Part shown: positions 18,383 to 27,975 of the stretch, piece by piece | Position numbering within the stretch: the first letter of the stretch is position 1 | Layout of the letters: each line of letters begins with the position of its first letter | Source: Lysobacterales bacterium 66-474 | GTDB lineage: Bacteria > Pseudomonadota > Gammaproteobacteria > Xanthomonadales > Rhodanobacteraceae | Direction: 5' to 3' | DNA length: 64,000 nt | Assembly (NCBI GenBank): GCA_001899805.1 | Contig: MKWP01000008.1 | Coordinates: 1-64,000, forward strand | Notes under the pieces: generated by a model | The model's database searches: none | Seen by the model: the letters and a program-made list of their open reading frames with translations, nothing else | Told to the model about the DNA's origin: nothing | Program-made: the position numbers and the translations under genes

Positions 18383-19714
18383 TCAATATTCGATGTGCGC
18401 GCGGATGCCGATGAAGCGCGCCGGCCCGCGGTCGCGGTTGTAACCGGGGTTACGAATGAACTGGAAATCCGGGCTCAGCGTGACGTGAGGCAGCGGCTGG
18501 AGCGCGTAGTACAACTCGGCAATTTCCTCGTGGCCATAGTCGAGCCGGCCGTCGCACAGCAGGAACCCGCAGCCGCCCGCCGCGAGGTAATCGCGATGAA
18601 CGCGCGACAACGCGTTCATGCCGACGGCGATGCCGAGCCGGTCCTGCGCGCGATGCCAATGCAGGCCGGAAACCTGCGCGCCGAGGCTGGTGTCGCGATC
18701 GACTTCGGTGAACACGAACGATTCGGTGTGGCCGTCGTTCCAGCCGTAACGTGCGAACAGGCCCGTGTCGCCACCGTCCGCAATCGGCAGTTCCGCGTTG
18801 ACCGCGTAACCGTATTTGTGGCGGCTGTCGTGGTCGCCGGATTGGATGTTCGGTATCGCACCGGTTACTTCCGCAATCGCCAGGGCGTCGCGATACACGC
18901 CCATCCGCGCGATGTTGCGATAAACCAGCAACCGCAGCGCCCAGCTGTCCGGCGATTCGCGCAGGGTGAGTTGCATCTGTTCGCCGCGCGCGCGTGCGAG
19001 GGACGCTTCCAGCGTCTGGCCGTTCGCGTGCGTGGGCATCTGGTACATGCCGTAACGCAATGTCCAGTGAGGCGACATGTAGGCCAGCAGCAGGCCATTG
19101 GTGTAGCCGCGCGTATCGGCGGCGTAGTCCCAGGCCAGCGCGTTGAAGAACGTGCCGTTCATGAATTGCGTGCGCGCGCTGTTGGCGTAGCGGCTCCTGT
19201 CGAAGTCGTCGACGGGCGTCATGCGGCCGAGCTTGGCTTCGATGTGGCGATCGGATTCGGTACCCGGCAACTGGTCCTGGCCGCGGTCGGTGGCGTGCGT
19301 CGCGCCGCCCAGAGGCCAGGACCAGCGCAGGTATCGGCGCGCGACGTAGGCACGTTTGCCGAGCCCGGCGTTGCCCGAATGCACCACGTCGCCGTTGACG
19401 ATCGCGCCGACGCCCGTGGCCCCGCTGACGCCTTCGCCCTTGAACATCTCGACGTCGAAGTAGTATTGGAAGTGCGCGGGCAGTTGCACGCCGAAATACA
19501 CACCGAAGGTGTGCGACTGTTCGGTGTCGCCGCCGGCCTTCAGGCTGAAGGACCCGGCATAGGGCGAGCGCAGCGCGTCCTGGTGCTGGTCGATGAAGGT
19601 GTATTGCGCACCCAGCAGTTCCGGCACGAACAGGCGCGGCGTGGCATCGCCGGCTCGCGCGATGCCGGGCAATGCCGCGACCAGTGCGGCAATGGTGATG
19701 CAACGAAGATGCAC
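18383..19714 (-). CDS. Carbohydrate-selective porin, OprB family
   Basis: 443 residues with a signal peptide (MHLRCITIAALVAALPGIARA, cleavage after ARA). The mature protein alternates short beta strands rich in aromatic and charged residues and ends in an aromatic outer-membrane signal (RAHIEY). The family pattern is seen in QYTFIDQHQDALRSPY, FGVYFGVQLP, RHIEAKLGRMTPVDDFD, and SRHKYGYAVNAELP. OprB-type porins pass sugars through the outer membrane. GGAGGTGAG lies just before the ATG. The gene is monocistronic, facing the RDD-pilin gene. Substrate cannot be read from the sequence. Confidence 0.72.
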   Translation of the reverse strand: MHLRCITIAALVAALPGIARAGDATPRLFVPELLGAQYTFIDQHQDALRSPYAGSFSLKAGGDTEQSHTFGVYFGVQLPAHFQYYFDVEMFKGEGVSGATGVGAIVNGDVVHSGNAGLGKRAYVARRYLRWSWPLGGATHATDRGQDQLPGTESDRHIEAKLGRMTPVDDFDRSRYANSARTQFMNGTFFNALAWDYAADTRGYTNGLLLAYMSPHWTLRYGMYQMPTHANGQTLEASLARARGEQMQLTLRESPDSWALRLLVYRNIARMGVYRDALAIAEVTGAIPNIQSGDHDSRHKYGYAVNAELPIADGGDTGLFARYGWNDGHTESFVFTEVDRDTSLGAQVSGLHWHRAQDRLGIAVGMNALSRVHRDYLAAGGCGFLLCDGRLDYGHEEIAELYYALQPLPHVTLSPDFQFIRNPGYNRDRGPARFIGIRAHIEY

Positions 19715-19972
19715 GGCTCACCTCCGATCCATGGACGGAGGCGAGCGGGACCGGCTACAACGGGTGTCCCGCCCGCGCACAGTCGCGGGTCGTGTTCGGG
19801 TTTTCAATGGCCAAGGCAGACGCGCACCAACAGGGGCGAACGGCTGCGCTGGTACTCGGGTAGCCGTCCATTGATTGCCTGCAAATGGAATGGAAGCCTT
19901 CGGCGGGCCGAAGGCGCACGCAAGGTACGCGCGCAATTTGGACGTGTCAACGAAAATCTTGCGGCGGAAATG
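19715..19972. other. Gene-free gap between porin and typA
   Basis: 258 bases without a gene. It holds the porin ribosome-binding site inside an imperfect palindrome (CCTCCG at 19725-19730 with CGGAGG at 19736-19741 around ATCCATG) and a second hairpin near 19895 (GCCTTCGG/CCGAAGGC). Nothing else was recognised. The porin promoter is presumably here but no convincing hexamers were found. Confidence 0.4.
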
Positions 19973-20000
19973 AAAGACGGCACCGCAAGGTGCCGTCTTG
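19973..20000 (-). terminator. Rho-independent terminator of typA
   Basis: On the minus strand the stem AAGACGGCACC/GGTGCCGTCTT closes around TTGC, and a short T-rich stretch (TTTCATTT) follows. It begins 12 bases after the typA stop codon. Confidence 0.75.
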
Positions 20001-20012
20001 TTCAGCCGTGAC

Positions 20013-21860
<1,848 letters not shown>

Positions 21861-21861
21861 C

Positions 21862-22131
21862 AGGGTCTATTCACGGTTGGCGAAATGAGCCGCGTTGCTT
21901 CCGCAGCGGCTGTCAGACAAGGTGCGCGCCGCCGCGCCATAGCCACTCTATGGCCAAGGCGCGCAACGCCGTATGGCGGCCGCTGCGGAGCAACCTTTCG
22001 GGCCGGGGCCCTTTGCCCGCATGGCTGCGTTATTGCTCGTCCATGTATCGACATACATCTTCCTCGCAATGCCTTGCCCTGCGGGCAAAGGGCCGACGGC
22101 GCGGCCATTTGGCCAACCGTGAACAGACCCT
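21862..22131. mobile_element. MITE-like foldback element with terminal inverted repeats
   Basis: A 270-base element bounded by inverted repeats of 32-33 bases (21862-21894 and 22100-22131, both starting AGGGTCT from the outside, three differences). Inside are two more foldbacks: GTTGCTTCCGCAGCGGC (21894-21910) with GCCGCTGCGGAGCAAC (21979-21994), and a perfect 15-base pair GGCCCTTTGCCCGCA (22007-22021) with TGCGGGCAAAGGGCC (22080-22094). It codes for nothing evident. No clear target duplication was found. It lies between a candidate promoter and typA. Confidence 0.72.
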
Positions 22132-22205
22132 AGGCACGCGAAACGGCCGCAGCTGCGGCCGATTGAAGGGAAGAAAGGGCGGCATCAGCGACGCCGCATC
22201 CGTTC

Positions 22206-22211
22206 ATTATA
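22206..22211 (-). promoter_or_regulatory. Candidate -10 element for typA
   Basis: On the minus strand TATAAT occurs 346 bases before the typA ATG, beyond the foldback element. No convincing -35 is seen. If used, the typA mRNA would carry the whole foldback in its 5' leader. The 152 bases from 22132 to 22283 also hold a perfect palindrome GGCCGCAGCTGCGGCC (22145-22160) and no gene. Confidence 0.4.
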
Positions 22212-22283
22212 CCTGTTGTCAGGACAGGACGCTGGATTGGCCGAAACGGCATTCACCTTCCGGCACGGGTCTGGCTGGCCCGG

Positions 22284-23366
22284 CTACTCGCGCCGCCTTG
22301 CCGGCGGACTGAACAGGCTCACGATTCCGGCGGGACGAAACAGGATCACGAGGATGAAGATCACGCCAAGGATGAACAGGGGTTGCGACAATGGCACCCG
22401 CAACGGCGCCGGCAGCGACGCGAACGCCTGCGAGCCCGCCATCGCGACCAGCCGCTGGTCGAGGAACGTATAGACGATGCCGCCCACCAGCGCGCCCCAT
22501 CGCGTGCCTGCGCCACCCAGGACCACCATCACCAGCAGCGTTAGCGTGAACTCGGCGGAGACGATTGACGGGTTGACACCGCCGACGAGCAACACGAACG
22601 CGACACCGCACATCGCCGCCAGAAACGATGCGCTGACGAACGCCAGCAATTTGAATGTGTAGGGGCGCAGGCCGAGGATCTGGACCCGGCGTTCGTTTTC
22701 GCGGATCGCCTGCCACACCCGTCCGGTGACCGAGCCGCTGATCCACCAGATGATGCCGGCCACCATGATGAGCAAGGCAAGGCTGATCCAGTACAGGTAG
22801 CGGGTGTTCACCACGCCGACCAGGAATTGGGGCAGTTTTTCGTAGGACATGCCGAGGCCGAGTTCGCCGCCGGTCGCGTGCCACGGATCCTGGCCCACGA
22901 TCACGGCACCGGCCTGGGCAAACGCGAGTGTCACCATCGCGAACGCGATGCCGCTCGTGCGCAGGCTCACGGCACCGATCGCGAGGGGCAACAGCAACGC
23001 CACCGCGACGGTGATGCCGAGCGCCGCCGGTCCCGACAGGCGCAGGACGGTTACGGCGATCACGAAGGTGTAGGCGCCCGCGGCGAAGAACAGCGCGTGG
23101 CCAAACGAGAGCAACCCGGTGAAACCGAATAGCAGGTCGTAGGTCATCGCCAGTGCACCGAAGACCAGGCACAGGCCGAGCAACTGCAGGCTGCCCGGCG
23201 CGTTCAGGCGGTCCGGCAAGATGCCGGCGGTGGGCAAGTCAATGAAGGGCACGACCACCAGCGCGATGGCGACGATCAGCACGACGATCCCTCCGGCTTT
23301 CCGCCGCGCCGGTCTGGGCTGCGGCGCTTCCGGCGAGTCTGCCGTGGCGGGCAATCGCCGCATCAT
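22284..23366 (-). CDS. livM: Branched-chain amino acid-type ABC transporter permease LivM
   Basis: 360 residues with about ten hydrophobic segments. LivM is one of the two inner-membrane permeases of Liv-type (HAAT) importers. The family signature is seen in YDLLFGFTGLLSFGHALFF and in the cytoplasmic EAA-like loop WQAIRENERRVQILGLRPY. The start overlaps the end of livH by 4 bases. It is the last gene of the operon livK-livG-livF-livH-livM. Substrate is not fixed by sequence; Liv-type systems also take urea, short amides and carboxylates. Confidence 0.88.
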   Translation of the reverse strand: MMRRLPATADSPEAPQPRPARRKAGGIVVLIVAIALVVVPFIDLPTAGILPDRLNAPGSLQLLGLCLVFGALAMTYDLLFGFTGLLSFGHALFFAAGAYTFVIAVTVLRLSGPAALGITVAVALLLPLAIGAVSLRTSGIAFAMVTLAFAQAGAVIVGQDPWHATGGELGLGMSYEKLPQFLVGVVNTRYLYWISLALLIMVAGIIWWISGSVTGRVWQAIRENERRVQILGLRPYTFKLLAFVSASFLAAMCGVAFVLLVGGVNPSIVSAEFTLTLLVMVVLGGAGTRWGALVGGIVYTFLDQRLVAMAGSQAFASLPAPLRVPLSQPLFILGVIFILVILFRPAGIVSLFSPPARRRE

Positions 23367-24250
23367 GTGGCCGACCCCAACACGCCGCGCGGCCGCACCA
23401 GCAGCACGAGGACGAGCAACAACACGATCGACAAGTCACCGACACCAACGATGTAGTAGTTGGCGAATTGCTGCAGCAAGCCCACGGCGAGCGCCGCCAG
23501 CGCCGCCCCGGTGATCGAACCGAGCCCGCCGATCACCACCACGATGAACGCGTCGATCAGCAGCGCGGTGCCGAGCCCGGGACTGACGGCACCGAAATTC
23601 ACGCCCGCGAGTGCGCCGCCGAGCCCGGCCACCGCGCCGCCGAGCGCGAACACCAGCGTGAACGCGCGGCGCACGTCGATGCCCATCGCGGTGACCATCG
23701 TGCGGTTTTCCACCCCGGCGCGCACGATCAGGCCGTAGCGGGTGCGGCGCAGGAACAGTTGCAGCGCGCCGAGTACCGCGAGCGCCGCGCCGATCAGCAG
23801 GAAGCGGCTGTTCGGTACGTTGGCGCCAAGTACGTGCGTGGTGCGATGAACCCATGCTGGCACCGGAAACGTCTTCGGGTCGGCGCCCCAGACGCCGATG
23901 ACCAGTGCGCCGATAACCAGCGTCAGGCCGACGGTCACCAGCACCTGTGCAATTTCGCGCCGGTACAACGGCCGGATCAACACCAGTTCGGTGAGCGTGC
24001 CGATCACCGCGCCAGTCAGCGTCGCGACGAACAGCATCGCGAGGAACTGAAGGTTCGAAACCGTGGCTGCACCGCCAGCCAGATACGCGCCCACCAGCCA
24101 TGCGAAGTATCCGCCCAGCAGCAGGAATGCCCCGTGCGCGAAATTCAGCACGCGCATCAGGCCGAAGATCAGCGCGAGACCCGCGGCCACCAGGAAATAC
24201 AATCCTCCGAGTCCGATGCCCGTGATCGCCAGCAGCACGATGGTGCTCAT
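23363..24250 (-). CDS. livH: Branched-chain amino acid-type ABC transporter permease LivH
   Basis: 295 residues, MSTIVLLAITGIGLGGLYFL, with eight or so membrane segments. The LivH signature GLALIFGLMRVLNFAHGAF is present, and the ATPase-contact loop is seen in RTRYGLIVRAGVENRTMVTA. The ATG overlaps the livF stop (ATGA). Partner of LivM in the membrane. Confidence 0.9.
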   Translation of the reverse strand: MSTIVLLAITGIGLGGLYFLVAAGLALIFGLMRVLNFAHGAFLLLGGYFAWLVGAYLAGGAATVSNLQFLAMLFVATLTGAVIGTLTELVLIRPLYRREIAQVLVTVGLTLVIGALVIGVWGADPKTFPVPAWVHRTTHVLGANVPNSRFLLIGAALAVLGALQLFLRRTRYGLIVRAGVENRTMVTAMGIDVRRAFTLVFALGGAVAGLGGALAGVNFGAVSPGLGTALLIDAFIVVVIGGLGSITGAALAALAVGLLQQFANYYIVGVGDLSIVLLLVLVLLVRPRGVLGSAT

Positions 24251-25008
24251 GCCGACACGCCCAGCAGGCGGCGGGTCAGCACCGCGTCGCCCAACAAGTC
24301 CGCAGCCGGTCCGGCGTGCACGACGCGGCCTCCGGTCATGACCACCGCGTGGTCGGCGAGCCTGTGCACCGCGGCCAGGTTCTGTTCGACCAGCAATACG
24401 GGAACGTCCGCGGCGGCGCGCGCGAGTGCCTCGACCGTTTCGGTGACCAGCCGCGGCGACAGGCCCTTGGTCGGCTCGTCGATGAGCAGCAGGCGGGCCG
24501 GATTGAGCAACGCCCGCGCGATCGAAAGCATCTGCTGCTGGCCCCCGGACAGCGTGCCGGCGAGTTGCCGACGACGGGTTCGAAGGTCCGGGAACAGGTC
24601 GAACACGAGGTCGTAGCGCGGCGGCACGCCGTGCCGCTCGGCCAGCGCCAGGTTCTCGGCCACCGTCAGCCCCGCGAACACGTCGCGGTCTTCGGGCACG
24701 TAGCCGATACCACGCAGGATGATGCGGAACGTCGGCACGCTTTCCAGTGGCTGGGCGTCGAACGAAACGGTTCCGGTGCGCGGGACGATGCCGAGGATCG
24801 CGCGCAGCGTCGTGGTCTTGCCGACGCCGTTGCGGCCGAGTAGTGCGGTCACGCCGCGCGCCGGTACGTCGAAGCTGGCGCCTTGCAGGATGTGCGATCC
24901 ACCCAGCCGCACGTGGAGGTCACGAACTTCGAGGAGTGGCGCCGGGTGCGCTGATGCGCCGCCGGTATTGCGCTCGGACACTGCCGCGTTCGCCGTATCG
25001 CTGGTCAC
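24247..25008 (-). CDS. livF: ABC transporter ATP-binding protein LivF
   Basis: 253 residues from GTG 25008, which overlaps the livG stop (GTGA). The open frame continues upstream within livG but without family similarity. Walker A is LLGRNGVGKTTT, the signature LSGGQQQMLSIARAL, and Walker B RLLLIDEPTKGLS, followed by the H-loop region. LivF is the second nucleotide-binding subunit of the importer. Confidence 0.9.
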   Translation of the reverse strand: MTSDTANAAVSERNTGGASAHPAPLLEVRDLHVRLGGSHILQGASFDVPARGVTALLGRNGVGKTTTLRAILGIVPRTGTVSFDAQPLESVPTFRIILRGIGYVPEDRDVFAGLTVAENLALAERHGVPPRYDLVFDLFPDLRTRRRQLAGTLSGGQQQMLSIARALLNPARLLLIDEPTKGLSPRLVTETVEALARAAADVPVLLVEQNLAAVHRLADHAVVMTGGRVVHAGPAADLLGDAVLTRRLLGVSA

Positions 25009-25775
25009 AACGCTTCTCCGACATAAGCCGATTGCACGGTCGCGTTTGCCATCACCGCGTCGGGCGTGTCGCACGCCAGCAGCGCGCCGTGGTGCATCAC
25101 CGCCAGCCGGTCGGCCAAGGCCAGCACCACATCCATGTGGTGTTCCACCATCACCACGGTGGCGCCGTGCCCGGCGCAAAGTTCGCCGATCAGCTGGGTG
25201 AGGGCGGGCACGTCCTCGGCGCTGACGCCGGCCATCGGTTCGTCGAGCAGGAACACCGTCGGCCCGGTCGCCAACAGGATCGCCAATTCGAGTTTGCGCT
25301 TGTCGCCGTGCGAGAGCGCACCAGCCAAAAGGTTTGCACGCGCGGAAAGCCCAACTCGTTCGAGGCAGGCGCGCGCGGCGTCCAGCGATTCGGTCGCGCG
25401 ATCAGCGCGGCGCCACAGTCGCATGCTGCCGCCCAGCTTCGCTTGCGCCGCGAGGCGCACGTTTTCGAGCGCAGTCAACGCGGGGAACAGGTCCGATGAC
25501 TGGAAGGTGCGGCCGAGTCCGGCGCGCACGCGTTGGTGCGGCGCCAGCCGATCGATGGGTTTGCCGTGCAACCTGATCGTCCCGGATGTGGGTGTCCGCA
25601 AGCCGGACAACAGGTTCAACAGGCTGGTCTTGCCGGCGCCGTTCGGGCCGATCAGGCCCAGGAACTCGCCCTTCGCAACCGTGAGGCTGACCCCCGACAC
25701 GATCGGGGCGCCGCCGATGGCCAGACTCAATCCCGTGGTCTCGAGGACAGGTGCGGGGGCATCGGGCGTCGTCAT
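25005..25775 (-). CDS. livG: ABC transporter ATP-binding protein LivG
   Basis: 256 residues from ATG 25775 (MTTPDAPAPVLETTGLS). Walker A is LIGPNGAGKTSLLN, the Q-loop follows GLGRTFQSSDLFP, and Walker B is PTVFLLDEPMAGVS. The signature reads LSHGDKRKLELAILLA, the SHGxxR variant common in LivG, including the variant H-loop VMVEHHMDVV. No strong ribosome-binding site precedes the start. It follows livK after 17 bases. Confidence 0.9.
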   Translation of the reverse strand: MTTPDAPAPVLETTGLSLAIGGAPIVSGVSLTVAKGEFLGLIGPNGAGKTSLLNLLSGLRTPTSGTIRLHGKPIDRLAPHQRVRAGLGRTFQSSDLFPALTALENVRLAAQAKLGGSMRLWRRADRATESLDAARACLERVGLSARANLLAGALSHGDKRKLELAILLATGPTVFLLDEPMAGVSAEDVPALTQLIGELCAGHGATVVMVEHHMDVVLALADRLAVMHHGALLACDTPDAVMANATVQSAYVGEAL

Positions 25776-25792
25776 GGGCGTCCGCGCGTGGG

Positions 25793-27046
25793 TCACTTCC
25801 CGGCGACGGGCGGCGCAATCGCTTCGGCGGAAACCGTCTTTACCAATTCCGGCGTGTAGCCGTTGCCTTGCCGGACCAGCTTGGCGACGTACTCCGGTTG
25901 CAGCATCGCATGGTCGGAGGCGCGGATCGTCTGTCGGCCCTTGGGTGCATCGAACGACCAGCCTTCGAGTGCCTTGATCATCCCATCCACGTCGCCGCTG
26001 CCCTGCGTCGCCTCGACCGCGTGCGCGATCATTTGCGCCGCGACGAAACCGTCCGGGCTGAAAAGATCGGGCGTGCCGCCGGCCTTGGTGATCAGGTCCT
26101 TCATCGCGGCGTTCACCGCATTGTCGGGCGCGTCCGGGAAGTAGTACGACAGGAATCTCAACTTGGTCGTGGCGGGCCCGTAGGCGCCGTAGGTCGCGAC
26201 ATTGCCGAGACCGGTGACCACCGTCGTGTGGTCGAAAATGCCCTGCTGGTCGAGCGTGTTCCACATCGGGTAGGCCGAGGTGCCAGCCCACGCCACGAAC
26301 AACAGGTCGGGTTTCGCGTTGGTGATCTTCTGCGCGAACGGCGTGAAGTCGGTGGTGGTCAGCGGCACCAGCAGGTTGGTGACGTGCGCGCCTTCGGCAC
26401 CCAGCACGGCCTTCACCGCGGCGGCGTTGGCCTGGCCGAAGGCGTAGTCCTGGGCAAACACGAGCACGTGTTTGCCAGCCGGCGCATCCATGATGGCGGC
26501 GGCGGTCTTGACGTCCTGCCAGGTCTGCCGGCCGGAACGAAACGTGTAGCGGTTGATGCCGGTGATCTGGTCCACCGCCGCAGGCCCCGAGATGAACAGC
26601 ACCTTGTTCTGCGCCGCCACGGCCGCGACTTGCAGTGCGACGGCCGAGTCCGCGGGCCCCGCGAGGATCTTGTAGCCCTGGCCGATCAGCGTTTTGGCTT
26701 GGGAAACGGCCTGGCTCGGATTGCCGGCGCCGTCCTTCCAGTCGACCTCGATCTGCTTTCCGTCCACCTTGCCGGTGCCATGCGTGACGAACGCGAGGCC
26801 CGCCTCCAGCCCCTGGCGGTATTCCTCGCCGTAGGCGGACAACGGGCCGGTGCGCGGGTAGATCATTCCGATCTTCACCGTTGCGCTGGCGGCCGGCACC
26901 GCGGAAGAACCGGATGACGGATTGGTGGAGGTGCTGCACGCCGCGATGCCGAGGCCGACGAGCGCGACACCAGCCAACGCAAGCTGGCGGATGCGACGCA
27001 ATGGCGCGTAGCGGGCGGGTGGGATCAAAGCGTCAGGGGTGGGCAT
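25793..27046 (-). CDS. livK: Liv-type ABC transporter substrate-binding lipoprotein
   Basis: 417 residues from ATG 27046, which follows AAGGTGA by 5 bases; upstream in-frame ATGs lack this. The N-terminus is a lipoprotein signal ending in IAAC, so the protein is anchored in the envelope. The Leu/Ile/Val-binding fold begins with VKIGMIYPRTGPLSAYGEEY, and continues with GPADSAVALQVAAVAAQ and FVAWAGTSAYPMWN. First gene of the liv operon. It lacks features that identify the ligand. Neighbouring 3-hydroxybutyrate dehydrogenase suggests a carboxylate is as likely as an amino acid. Confidence 0.87.
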   Translation of the reverse strand: MPTPDALIPPARYAPLRRIRQLALAGVALVGLGIAACSTSTNPSSGSSAVPAASATVKIGMIYPRTGPLSAYGEEYRQGLEAGLAFVTHGTGKVDGKQIEVDWKDGAGNPSQAVSQAKTLIGQGYKILAGPADSAVALQVAAVAAQNKVLFISGPAAVDQITGINRYTFRSGRQTWQDVKTAAAIMDAPAGKHVLVFAQDYAFGQANAAAVKAVLGAEGAHVTNLLVPLTTTDFTPFAQKITNAKPDLLFVAWAGTSAYPMWNTLDQQGIFDHTTVVTGLGNVATYGAYGPATTKLRFLSYYFPDAPDNAVNAAMKDLITKAGGTPDLFSPDGFVAAQMIAHAVEATQGSGDVDGMIKALEGWSFDAPKGRQTIRASDHAMLQPEYVAKLVRQGNGYTPELVKTVSAEAIAPPVAGK

Positions 27047-27184
27047 CGTGTCACCTTGAGGACTCGGCATCGAAGCTGCTGTTGTGGAAAGTCGGGACGG
27101 GGATGTCCGTTCTGGTGTTGGATGGAAAAACGGGGGAGGAAGCAGCACAAACGCTTGTTGCGCTGCGATCACGGACGATCGCAC

Positions 27185-27943
27185 TCACGATGCCGTCCAG
27201 CCGCCGTCCACCACGATGGTCTGGCCGGTGATGTTGCGCGCCGCCGGGGAGATCAGGAACGCCACGATGCCGGCGATCTCGTCGATGCCGATGAAGGCCT
27301 TCTTCGGCATCGGCTTCAGCATGATCTCGTTGACGACCTGGTCTTCGCTGATGCCATGGGTGCGCGCCTGCGCCGCGATCTGCTTTTCCACCAGCGGGGT
27401 TTTCACGTACGCCGGGCAGATCGTGTTGATGGTGATGTCGGTGTCGGCGGTTTCCAGTGCCATCACCTTGGAGAATCCGAGCAGGCCATGCTTGGCGGCC
27501 ACGTAGGCGCTCTTGAACGGCGACGCGACCAGCGAATGCACCGAGCCGGTGTTGACGACGCGGCCGAATCCGCGCGTGCGCATCCCCGGCAGCAACGCAC
27601 GCGTCAGGCGCGCCACGCCGGTCAGCATCACGTCCACCAGCAATGCCCATTTCTCGATCGGAAATTCTTCCAGTCGCGAAACGAACTGCAGGCCGGCGTT
27701 GTTGACCAGCACGTCGATGTCGCAGGGCAGGGCTTTCAGCAAGGCCGCGACGCTGGCGTCGGACGTAACGTCCAGCGTCAGCGCATCCGCCTTGCCGCCG
27801 TGGTCGATGATGTCCTTCGCGACTGCGCCCGCTGCCGTGGCATCGAGGTCGGTCACGACGATGCGGTGTCCGGCCTTCCCGAGTTCGTGCGCGATGCCGG
27901 CGCCGATGCCACTGCCCGCGCCGGTGATCAGGATGTTCGCCAT
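27185..27943 (-). CDS. 3-hydroxybutyrate dehydrogenase (SDR family)
   Basis: 252 residues. It oxidises (R)-3-hydroxybutyrate to acetoacetate with NAD. The Rossmann glycine motif is TGAGSGIGAG (7-16), NNAGLQ is at 81-86, and the catalytic triad is Ser134, Tyr147 and Lys151 in SAYVAAKHG. The segments FVSRLEEFPIEKW, ICPAYVKTPLVEKQI and VDGGW at the end match bacterial BDH enzymes closely, more so than general SDRs. It lies between livK and the TonB-dependent receptor on the same strand and may be co-transcribed with either. Confidence 0.82.
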   Translation of the reverse strand: MANILITGAGSGIGAGIAHELGKAGHRIVVTDLDATAAGAVAKDIIDHGGKADALTLDVTSDASVAALLKALPCDIDVLVNNAGLQFVSRLEEFPIEKWALLVDVMLTGVARLTRALLPGMRTRGFGRVVNTGSVHSLVASPFKSAYVAAKHGLLGFSKVMALETADTDITINTICPAYVKTPLVEKQIAAQARTHGISEDQVVNEIMLKPMPKKAFIGIDEIAGIVAFLISPAARNITGQTIVVDGGWTAS

Positions 27944-27975
27944 GCCCCGCCTCCCGTGATTACGCTGCGCCTCGG

